From: Anaeramoeba flamelloides
Taxonomy: Eukaryota; Metamonada; Anaeramoebidae
NCBI GenBank assembly: GCA_027625915.1
Contig: JANTQA010000012.1
Location: forward strand, 13,540,501-13,604,500
Direction of reading: 5' to 3'
Length of the DNA stretch: 64,000 nucleotides
In this document: in pieces, positions 48,901 to 57,042 of the stretch
Position numbering within the stretch: position 1 is the first letter of the stretch
Layout: the number at the start of each line of letters is the position of its first letter
The notes under the pieces: model-generated
The model's input: the letters and a program-made list of their open reading frames with translations, nothing else
What the model was told of the DNA's origin: nothing
Database searches by the model: none
Translations under genes and position numbers: made by a program

Positions 48901-50514
48901 TATTGTAATCAATATTATTATTAATTTGGTTTGATAAATAAATTAGTGTTTTTAATAAATTGGAAATTTCTATTTTTCCGTTATTTGAATTGGAGTAATT
49001 ATAATTATCAAATATTGAAATATAAGAATAATTAAAAAAATATTTTTCTTTTTCAAACCAAATTCCTAAATATTTTATTTTGGATAAATTATTTGATTTT
49101 ATTGTTTTTGTCAATGTTTGGATTACTTCCAAATTCTTGGATAATTTTATTTATTATTTACTAATTTTCAGTCAATTTCTGATATTGGTACTTTCCATTA
49201 TAAAAATTAAATCATCAGAGAACATTTGAACATGCTTTATCAGAAGAATTATTGGTATACTAATTAATTGATTTATGTGTTAACTAATTTTTAAAATAGC
49301 CAATAAATATTATTTGAAGAATTCAAAAAACCTTAGTAATCTAAATGAAATTGATTTTTGTTTCTTAAATATTTTCAATTATTTATTTATGTATTTATTG
49401 TTTAATAATAAAATAATTAAAAACTATATAGTGGGATACATGTGGGCAAGAAAGGTTTGATTATTGGCCAAACTGTTTTTTTCGGGAATGTGTTGGTATT
49501 ACTTTTGTATTTGATCTAACAGATAAAAAATCGTTCGAATCCGTCGATTTATTGTATCTATCCGAATTCCAAAAAAAACATAGAATGAAAAAAATTATTA
49601 GTGAACCTTTCTTAATATTAATTGGAAATAAAAAAGATAAAGAAGAAAATCGAGAAGTTAGTTTTAATGAAGCACTGCGATATGCAAGGAAAAGGGGAAT
49701 GTATTATATCGAAGCATCAGCAAAAACAGCAGAAAATGTTTTCAAACTCTATAAAATTTTTTTAAAGCAAGCCTTGGAATACTTAACAAAATATTATTTT
49801 CCAAAATTACAAGAATATGTTCCGCGAAATAAATATTATTTCAAAGCTTATCACAATTCAACCTCACTACAATCTGACTTTCTTGAATTTTTAAAGAATC
49901 AAGAATTTTCTGATCTTGAAATTAATCAACAATATAAAGTTCATCAATTATTGATCAGATTGAGAACCAAAATTGACCCTTTCCTTTTCAAAAAAAGGGT
50001 AGAAAGTCTATTAAATAATGAACAAATTGGCCTGGTTCTTCAATGTATCTATGGTAAAACTATTTTTCAAAATTATAACAATCAGAAGATAATCAAAGAG
50101 AGTTTTCAAAAAATTGAAATCACGAATTTGTTACGAATCCCTTTAATTAAAGATTTAAAATCGTTATATCGCCAACAAGAAGAAACGAAAGACTTTTCAT
50201 TAATTGTCAAAAAAAATCCAATTAAAATCCATAAATTAATTTTACAGGCAAGAAGCCAAACATTCAGAAACATGTTTTTAAGTCTCGACGAAAAAGAAAC
50301 CAATAACCAGGTCAATGATTTCTCAGGATATTCTGTAACTACTGTTAACTTATTATTCCAATTTTTATACACTGACAACCTCAATAGAAAAAAAAAAATA
50401 TCGAAAGAAAACTATTCTCAATTACAAGAAAGTATTGAATATTATCAGTTAAATGAAAAATGTGGATTACTAGAAATTTTAGATTATTTTGTAGAGCATG
50501 ATTTAATAAAATGA
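38640..50514 (+). CDS. Ras/Rab-like GTPase with tandem BTB domains (giant intron)
   Basis: Four exons: 38640-38936, 39223-39282, 39404-39442 and 49432-50514, all junctions phase 0 with GT-AG ends, giving 492 residues. Joining them rebuilds a complete GTPase: P-loop GKSYVGKTS (86-94), switch I region with MGITGIYEK, a strand from the 13-codon exon 3 (ELVYGGSNFKFQL), WDTCGQERF at switch II, GNKKD (about 197-201) and EASAKT. After it come two BTB-like segments, about 288-342 (FSDLEINQQYKVHQLLI) and 389-470 (DFSLIVKKNPIKIHKLIL through LLFQFLYTDNL), as in RhoBTB proteins, which can serve as cullin-3 adaptors. No C-terminal Cys prenylation box is visible. Introns 1 and 2 are 286 and 121 bases; intron 3 is 9989 bases and filled with transposon remnants. 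The gene reads intact despite that. Exons and GTPase call are strong; substrate role is inference. Confidence 0.9.
39500..39790 (-). mobile_element. Decayed LINE-like repeat fragment
   Basis: Minus-strand frame with LDVVLEQEEKKDLILKHRF, whose DNA matches 21110-21250, 22490-22690 (minus) and 38340-38450. The TTGATATTTTAAGTAAA block near 39745 also occurs at 36450. Confidence 0.4.
39967..40345. repeat. Palindromic repeat family K, copies 3 and 4
   Basis: Two units close together, each beginning CACTGTCGTTAGGTTTT. The first has a hairpin of GAAAGAATTGAGTAAAATC against GATTTTACTAAATTCTTTC and ends AAAGCTAGGCACTTGACG; the second ends in a 21-base A run and ACCTAGACATGCC. Confidence 0.55.
40560..41230 (-). 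mobile_element. LINE C-terminal fragment
   Basis: Minus strand encodes, in broken frames, a segment with FRTFRNGLNRYSYVLKNK and CKKCDYCTQYYENINHSIW, parallel to FRNFTNCLNRYSYVTSKN and CDLCKEKLNIDIIEDFDHFLW of the longer copy at 45.9-46.3 kb. Upstream in the same orientation is the frame at 40994-41179. A diverged relative of the 46 kb element. Confidence 0.6.
41898..42484. repeat. MITE-like element family E
   Basis: Ends are mirror images: GGTATTTCCAAAAAAGTGGGG and CCCCACTTTATTGGAAATAGC. About 587 bases, with no transposase frame. Confidence 0.65.
42541..42696 (+). pseudogene. Unidentified coding remnant
   Basis: An open stretch of about 51 codons ending in TAA has a protein-like composition: ISNRISRLIAAYIEDG, then SLMCKELSIKFKELFP. 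It recalls the N-terminal DNA-binding part of some transposases (helical, with KELSIKF spacing), but I cannot name a family. It lies just outside the right end of the family E MITE, in the giant intron. It has no upstream ATG in good context and is probably a transposon remnant. Confidence 0.25.
42779..43310. repeat. Possible MITE with family A-like ends
   Basis: Left CAGTCAAAGGTGCCTGG and right CTGGGCCCCTTTGAGT mirror each other and resemble family A ends, but the interior differs. Its segment 43160-43265 matches 60295-60395 in inverse orientation (AGATTGTTTAGAAATA and GAGAAATAATAAA blocks). Confidence 0.45.
44168..44272. repeat. Short MITE-like element family F
   Basis: About 105 bases with terminal inverted repeats of about 20 bases: ACCTCTTGCTACACCTACTT and AGTATGTGTAGCAAGAGGT. 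No coding capacity. Confidence 0.75.
44690..44890 (-). mobile_element. LINE C-terminal fragment
   Basis: Minus strand reads FRTLTNCLNRYYYVINKN and a Cys-x-x-Cys segment (FCSLCLKCEQKE), the same region as in the copies at 40.6-40.8 and 45.9-46.1 kb. Only about 200 bases long. Confidence 0.5.
44915..45135. repeat. Palindromic repeat family K, copy 5, with GTCAAGTG tandem
   Basis: Starts with three near-tandem GTCGTCAAGTG-type units (44920-44965), then GAGTACCTAGCC and the hairpin AAAAGAATAGAGTAAAATC / GATTTAACTCCATTCTTTC, then AACTGTGTTTTTTTTAAATTT and AAACCTAGAACACTTC. Confidence 0.55.
45234..45431. repeat. Tc1/mariner-type MITE flanked by TA
   Basis: A 198-base near-perfect palindrome: arms of about 80 bases beginning CAGTCAGTTTCACTTTTAAG and ending CTTAAAAGTGAAACTGACTG. 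TA lies immediately outside both ends, the target duplication expected of Tc1/mariner transposition. A subterminal TTAAGGCACAAA box is repeated within each arm. High arm identity marks it as the youngest-looking element in the intron. Confidence 0.85.
45700..48650 (-). mobile_element. Near-full LINE (EN-RT-CCHC), broken
   Basis: Minus strand, order N to C: endonuclease start with SLNICGLNNSNKIFKLE and DICLIQESK (about 48540-48440); endonuclease core with IIGGDFNLNENK and FISDHNTIMNKF (48398-47990); reverse transcriptase with SGDEGEPLNYRPISIN (47230), FVVTIDIQKYFDSIQHS (47000), GVYQGDPLSPILLAF (46860) and MYADDLILIMKG (46770); C-terminal region with CDLC...H...C (45.9-46.0 kb) and a tail near 45.75 kb. 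The catalytic YADD box is present. The frame is interrupted several times, so this copy is dead. The apurinic-type endonuclease plus C-terminal Cys/His motif fits the L1/I/Jockey-like non-LTR group; the exact clade cannot be set by eye. Antisense to the host gene. Confidence 0.85.
48800..49240 (-). mobile_element. LINE reverse-transcriptase fragment
   Basis: Minus strand reads VQMFSDDLIFIMES (the YADD box position, here FSDD), then KIKYLGIWFEKEKYFFN and a diverged thumb region with a frame at 48812-49132. It lies just 5' of the longer copy in the same orientation; this is a second insertion and not its 5' end, because it repeats the RT segment. Confidence 0.65.
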
Positions 50515-52861
50515 TTTTTTTTTTTTTTATTTTTTTATTTGTTTATTTATTTATTAAATGTTTTGATGATAATATGTATTATCGCAATATTAGCAATAAA
50601 TTCACGATAATATTAAACAATTGCGATTAGTCCTACTTTTTGCAATTAATCATAAAATCAGATTATTCCACATTATCTCGATAATCAAAATCGCGATAAA
50701 AATAAAATGGTTTTTTTAAAATTGCCTTTCAAAAAATACCATGAATTTTACAAAAGATAAAACTTTTACAACGCTTTGAGACTTTTACAGCACTTTCCCT
50801 CTTGTAAAAATGTTAGAAAATGTTTGTAAGGGTTGTGAAGTATCTTCAAGTCTTTGAAAGGCATGAAGTTTCTAAAAGGAATGAGTGATTTTTTGTAGTG
50901 GAAAAAAACATTTTTTTATTTTCATTTTTTTTTTTTCTAAAATTTAAAATCTCAAACAAATTTATGATCAAACAATCAATGATCATCTATTTTAACAATA
51001 TAATTGAATATAAAAAAGATTGTTTTTTTAAAAATGGGGTTATGATCTTCACAATTTACATAACCAAATAGAATAAAGATGAATTTTCCTTCTTATTGAT
51101 GATCGATCAAACAAAAAACTTAAGCTCTAGTTGCGCTTTCTGCCCAATGCAAAGATAAGAATAATACAAGAAGAACGAGAAGAAAAAGACGGCAAGTGTC
51201 AAAAAAATCTTAATAATTAGTGATAATTTGGCCAAGTTATTGAGATGGTTTTTGAAAAGTTAACTAATCTCCTTTCAGCTTTCCTAGAATATTAAAAATT
51301 TTAACTGAACAACATATATTCTTTAAACAACTGGTGAAAGGGTTGGATATTTTAGAAGCCTTGTTATTGAATGTAATTTACAACAACATGGTTGACTGAG
51401 AAAATATTTAATTATCTTTTGTTATTTATGCCATTGATCTGAAAGGATCGATATGTTTATTAATTTTAAGCGAAAAGAAAATACAATAAAACTCTTGGAT
51501 CTGATCCTTGATTGAATCAAGTATCTTTTTTTTTGTTTTTTAAAAGAATGACTTTTTTTAAAGGATCTATTTTTTGATCAAACAAAACTTTTTTTAAAAA
51601 ATTATAGTTGAATTAGCCCTGTTTGTTATCAGCTATTATATCCTGATTACTTTTTATTACAATATTTTTTGATATTTTTCAGGATTTATAGACAATTATC
51701 GTAATTTTATAGAATTTTGCGATTTGTATTATTATCTTGATATTATTAAATATCACGATTTTCTACAATATTGTAATTTGATAAAAATAATTACGATTTT
51801 TGAAGCTTTATCTTGACTTTAATCATAGATATCCTCAAATCCTCTATTTCTAGTGAGGTGTAATAAAGAGATAAAAAAAATATTAAATTATTTTGTTAAA
51901 TTTCTTATTTCAAATTTTTTATTAATTTTTTTCATTGAATAATTTAATTTATTGTTTTTTTAAATATAAAATATTTCCCAACAATTAAAAACGATTTAAA
52001 AATACAAAAAACTATTGTTTTTTTTTTTGTTATTAAATAGTGAAAGGTAGTTTTTATTGAATAATTTATTTCATAAATTGACAATTTTTTCTTTTCAATA
52101 AGATAAAAGAAAAATCTAATAAATGAAAATGAATAAATGAAATAATAATTTATATGAAGTAAAATTATTCAGAAATTAAAGTTATAGATGGTGTGAGGTA
52201 GGTAAATTGATTTTGGATTCAAATATCGTCTCATTAAATTCTGATATAATGAGTTCAAATAACAAAGAAATACTTTTAAAAAATAAATTGAAACATATTT
52301 CTTTGTATGAAATCTTGTCATAAATGCGAGAAATTTATCAAAACGATTGAAAATTTGTCTTTTTCTTTCAAAAATATATTTATACATATTCTAGTTTTAT
52401 TTACCAATGTATTTACAATATTTTATTTTGTTTACTTTAATGAAACTTTATTCCAAAGAAGTTTATTAACAATTTCTCAATGAAAAAAGAAAAAATTCTC
52501 CTTTAGATTAAAAAAATCATGAAGAGAATATTAGATAAAAAAATTTTCAATTAAATTTTTTTAAACTAAATATGAATTATATCAAAAGTAAAACATTTGT
52601 TTCTTCAATATCATTTTTTTGTCTAATTAACCATTCAGAATAAATACAAAAATGTAAGAATAAAGATACTAGAGAATAATTGATAATATTAAGGAAGTAG
52701 CCACAGTAAAAGAAAATTTTTCACTTTTGTGCAATTTTAAAGAGATCAGAAAATAACATTTTTTACTTTGGTTGTACGTCATTGATTTTTATTATTTAAA
52801 GTGCTTCATTCCTTAGATTTTTTGATTTTTTAATTTTTTTTAAAAAGTCTCAAAGAAATTG

Positions 52862-52952
52862 CCACAATAGAATGTTGAGTTGAATTGCTTAATTTAGTGT
52901 TTAAAATGTTAAATAACTTATCTTTTATCCTTCTCTCAACATTCTATTGTGG
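52862..52952. repeat. Perfect 18-base inverted repeat
   Basis: CCACAATAGAATGTTGAG at 52862-52879 and its exact complement CTCAACATTCTATTGTGG at 52935-52952, separated by 55 bases. Shaped like a minimal MITE. The related stretch near 880 has one diverged arm (ATAATAGAATGTTCAG). Confidence 0.7.
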
Positions 52953-53313
52953 AATTTAATTTTTTCATTTTTTATTTTTAATCATTTTGAATTTTTTTAA
53001 TCATGACAACATAAACAATAAGAAATATTTTTTTTATCAGTTAAATTGGGGATTAATGGATTTTGTTTAAAATGAACAACAACCTTACAACTGAGAGAAT
53101 CATAAAAGGAAACATGAATGGGACTTAAATAGCTAGAAGATTCCAAAATTAGAATATCCCAGTCAAATTATTACTTGTTAATATTTTAAATCGTTGGATT
53201 TGGTGTAATTGGAGAAGTGAATAGGATTATATTTTGTCAAAATGTAAACAATAAAATAGTTATAAGTTTTATTCTAAGAATCTGAAATTATCTTCCCTAC
53301 AATGCAAAAAAAA

Positions 53314-53845
53314 CTAAACCTCCATTCCAAAAATTTGGACATATCTAAAATCAAAAATAGGAAAACAAAAACTCAATTTATTATATTTTTACAAATGTAA
53401 GATAAAAGCACATTTAAGTAACATAATATGAATGTTTTTATAAGTAATCATTTTCATTCAAATAAAAGAAAACAATATAAAACAAAATATAAAAATTGAT
53501 GTGTCCAAAATAAGGAAACGTGCTAAACAAAAAATGAATTGGTAGATTTGTAAAAATTACACCAACAAAGGTTGATCGATCAAATGATAAGATACCTGGA
53601 CCAATTGTATGTGGATTTTTCAATCTAACAAACTCAACACTTAGCTTCTATCAACCATTGAAAAAATTTTCCAGATCTAACTAAACAGATTAAGTAACTG
53701 GAAAAAAGAAAATGAAAACAAAAAAGATAAAAAAATGAAATAGTTTGTTAAATTAAAATTACTTCCCAATTGGATGTAAATCATGTTATTATAATTCTTC
53801 CAATTGTTTAAACTGTTCCCAATTTTTTGGAATTAAGTTTATTTT
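53314..53845 (+). repeat. MITE-like element family C, copy 5
   Basis: Starts CTCCATTCCAAAAATTTGGAC and ends CAATTTTTTGGAATTAAG. Reference copy for judging the extra insert in the 13.9 kb copy; contains GTTGATCGATCAAATGATAAG. Confidence 0.7.
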
Positions 53846-53999
53846 AATAAAATAAAAAAAAAAAAAAAAACTATTTTATCAATACAATCATTTTTTTTTA
53901 ATGTTTATCATTACCAAAAAAAAAAAAATCAAATAATTTTTTTAAAAAAATTTTTAGAGAATCTACGATCAAACGCCACTAAAAATAAAATATTCTTAT

Positions 54000-54446
54000 C
54001 TCATTTATCTCAAATTTTTATTATGTTTTATTGTGAAGGTACTCCCTTAAGAAGTAAAATAATTCAATCAATAAATTTTTCTTAAAAATTGAAAAACAAC
54101 AATTGATTAAAAAAACAATATTCATTTTGATCTTGGATTAAAGATCAAAATAAAATTGCAATGAAAATGAATATGATTTTTATTCAACTCTTTTTACTGT
54201 TTCAGTAACATTAGAATAGTATGTTTCTACAAAGTGAACATTTACCTGACAAAAAAAAAATAGTATAAACCAATGACAAATAGAAAAAAAATCGAAAAAA
54301 ATAAAATTAAAATTGAAAAAATATTAAATAATGATTTCGAATTTTGAATTTTTACAAATTAATTTTTTTTTCTTCGAATATTCTATCATACTCTTTAAAA
54401 GTAGATAATTAACCCATTAAAACCTGACCCCTTTGTCTGGAAAATG
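54000..54446 (+). repeat. MITE family A, copy 3, lacking family B insert
   Basis: Same orientation as 17785-18461: AATAAATTTTTCTTAAAAAT, then ATGAATATGATTTT, TTTCAGTAACATTAGAATA and the right end AACCTGACCCCTTTGTCTGG. The family B palindrome is absent and replaced by a short TTGATCTTGGATTAAAGATC, giving an empty site. The left terminal repeat is not recognisable. Confidence 0.6.
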
Positions 54447-55043
54447 ATTATTTTGAAATTATTTTTTATTATAAAATGTTTCTTATTCTGTTAATATTTA
54501 TAAAAATCAAAAAAAAAATAAGTGTAAACATAAATTACAGTTATTTTAATATATTAGATCTATAATTTATTTTGTAAAACTTGATATTCATCAAATATTT
54601 TTTTTAAGTAATAACAAGTATCTCAAAAAAATAATTTTTTAGAAAAAAATTATTATGACAAAAATCTCTGAATGACATTAGAGAGATATATCTATTTAAT
54701 ATATAATATATAACAATTATATTTCTTCTTTTAAAATATTGAATGGGAGTTCAAAATGTTTATATGAAATATTTTTACTATTTGAAAAATTTCTCTACTT
54801 TGAATAATAATTTATTTTTTCAAAAATGAAAAAAAAAAATAATAATTGTGGTGTTAATGAATTAATAACTACAATAAATAACTCTACAATTAAAATATTT
54901 TGTTGTTTGAAGTAAATCACTTTTATGATCCAAATTTTAATTATCTCTGCAAATAAGATTAGTATAATAGTTCAAGTTGATCTCAAAAGTTATTAAAGCA
55001 AGTTTGGTTCATCAATAATTTCAGCAATTGTATCAAAAAATCT

Positions 55044-55079
<36 letters not shown>

Positions 55080-56499
55080 GGGGGGGTTGAAAAATTCATA
55101 TTCATAACTTAAATTCGATATATTACTTTCTTGAAACTATGACAAAATTTTAATTACTTGCTATTAAAATTTATATTTTTCTAAAAATTAAAAAATTAAA
55201 AAAGAGATTATTTCAACCAGTCTGTTTTTACGCATTGGAAAAACTTGATAATACAATTAACTTTATAAAAGGGGGGAAAACAAACCATCTTTAGTTTTTT
55301 TGTCAATAATTATTGATTATATCTTTGAAATAATTAAAAAATATAACAATTTTTATTGCAGATACTTCCAAATATTTATTCATAAAGACCGAAATATGAT
55401 ACTTTTGTTTTTCTATTTCTGGATTAGGCAAAGTAATTAAAAAAACTCAATTTCCAATAAATGCAATTTTTAATTGTGATCCTTAGTAAAAAATGAAATA
55501 ATTAGTTGTTCAATAAATATTCATAATATATATATATGTATATGTATATTAGAGTTATGTGGACTTTAAAACTTAGTACACTAATATCATTTAACCACAT
55601 TTACAATTAATTTCAATTCTATTTGTATCTATTGCACCCTTAATCCCTTAACATCTCTTATCATTTTTTTATGGGTTAGACGAAAAAATTACAAATAATA
55701 ATGTCATATACAAAAATAATTTAAATCGCTTATACTTTAGATCAACTTCTTGTCTGTACTCATTTTATTTTGGTTATTTTCAAATTGTGAATTGTTATTT
55801 TTTATTTTTCAAAATAATTTTTTAGGATGATGGTGGGAGTTTCTAATTATTACAATTAGAATAGTTGTGGGATAAACTAAATTAGAAAAATTTTATGTAA
55901 ATCAAGGAGAGTAGCTTATTCTAATTTTCGAAAAAAGATAAAATATAAGAGTCTTTGAATTATAAACCAATTTGAATGTTTTTACCAAACAATAATTATA
56001 AAAAATATCAGTTTAAAATTTCTAGATCAAATTGATTAATTTGTTTGAGTTTGGTAATTTAAAGACGATTTTTGGAAATTCTATATGACTGAAAATTTTT
56101 CAAAATCATTAAAAAAATTGGTAAAATTTTAAACATTTTTTTTTTATTTATTTTCCATAATAAAATTGGAAATATATTTTTTGTTTTTTGTTTGTTTTGC
56201 ATTTTTTTAATTATTGGTTTTAACTAGCCCGTTTCAAATAATAACTCTTACAATTTTGTTCAATTCTCAAACATAAGCATCTTATAATTCTTGAAAGGTG
56301 TTTTCTATAATATCACCCAGAGAGAATAATAATCAGTATATTTTTTTGAATTCACTATAATAACACCAGATATAAAGTCGCAGATTGATTAACTAAGAAC
56401 ATATACAATAAGATTTTATACTCATACGAAGTTATCAATTTTTCTTTCAAGGAATGGCACCCTCAATAAAAATAATCTCTAGGATAATATTTTACCGTT

Positions 56500-56800
56500 T
56501 CGGAAAAAAAGTGAAACACAATTTTTAATTGGGAACATTACTGAAAATTCAAAGTAAAATCAATAAAAAGAAGAAACCAATTAACTTCAAATAATAATCG
56601 ATTATATTTTGTTCAATCAACCCAACGATCCAATTTAAATCTATTGCTTAACGAAATTGATCAGTGTGGTTTTGAGAGATCTCAAAAATTGTCAATTTTT
56701 AGAACAAATTATTAATAATTGATCAATCAAAGAAAAGCCCATACCAAAAGAAAGTATTAAAAAAACTGTTATTGTGGCGAATACTCGGTTTTGTCTTTAT
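56500..56800 (+). repeat. Dispersed repeat shared with 20.8-21.1 kb
   Basis: Matches 20810-21100 in inverse orientation: AATTGGGAACATTACTGAAA, AGAAGAAACCAATTA, GATCAATCAAAGAAAAGCCC, AAAGTATTAAAAAAACTGTT. The AATTGGGAACATTATTG block also occurs in direct orientation at 20735. Confidence 0.55.
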
Positions 56801-57042
56801 TTATTTATTTATTCTTTTTTCATTGATCTTACTTTTCTTATTAAGGAATGTTCCCTATTAAAAAACATGTTTCACTTTTTTTCCACAATGGTTAACTGAG
56901 ATTTTGAAACAGTTTCTAAGACTAACAAATAATATTGAAACAAATTTTAAATTTTCATTTTATCTCTTTTAATCACACCATTTTTTTTTTATCTCAGTTC
57001 ATTCACCATAATTGATTTTTAATAGTAGACAAGAAAGAAATT

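Larger units (their letters stand above)
39443..49431 (+). other. Intron 3 of the Ras-BTB gene, about 10 kb
   Basis: Begins GTTTGATC after exon 3 and ends ACTATATAG before the codon for Trp133 of the WDTCGQERF motif. It contains LINE pieces (39500-39790, 40560-41230, 44690-44890, 45700-48650, 48800-49240, all antisense to the gene), palindromic repeats (39967-40345, 44915-45135) and MITEs (41898-42484, 42779-43310, 44168-44272, 45234-45431). Other introns in the window are 121-286 bases. Confidence 0.85.
50515..57042. other. Gene-free region with repeats
   Basis: About 6.5 kb without a supported gene. Holds a dispersed repeat (50735-50900), scattered CGATAAT/ATTATCG motifs (50570-50700 and 51700-51800), the repeat shared with 690-900 (52690-52900), a short perfect inverted repeat (52862-52952), a family C MITE (53314-53845), a family A MITE without its left end (54000-54446), a T32G8 run (55047-55086) and a repeat shared with 20.8-21.1 kb (56500-56800). 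Confidence 0.55.

Noticed and set aside
49432-50514. Reading 38640-38978 and 49552-50514 as two separate genes
   Set aside because: The first holds only the P-loop, the second lacks it; splice sites and the 39-base exon join them in phase into one GTPase.
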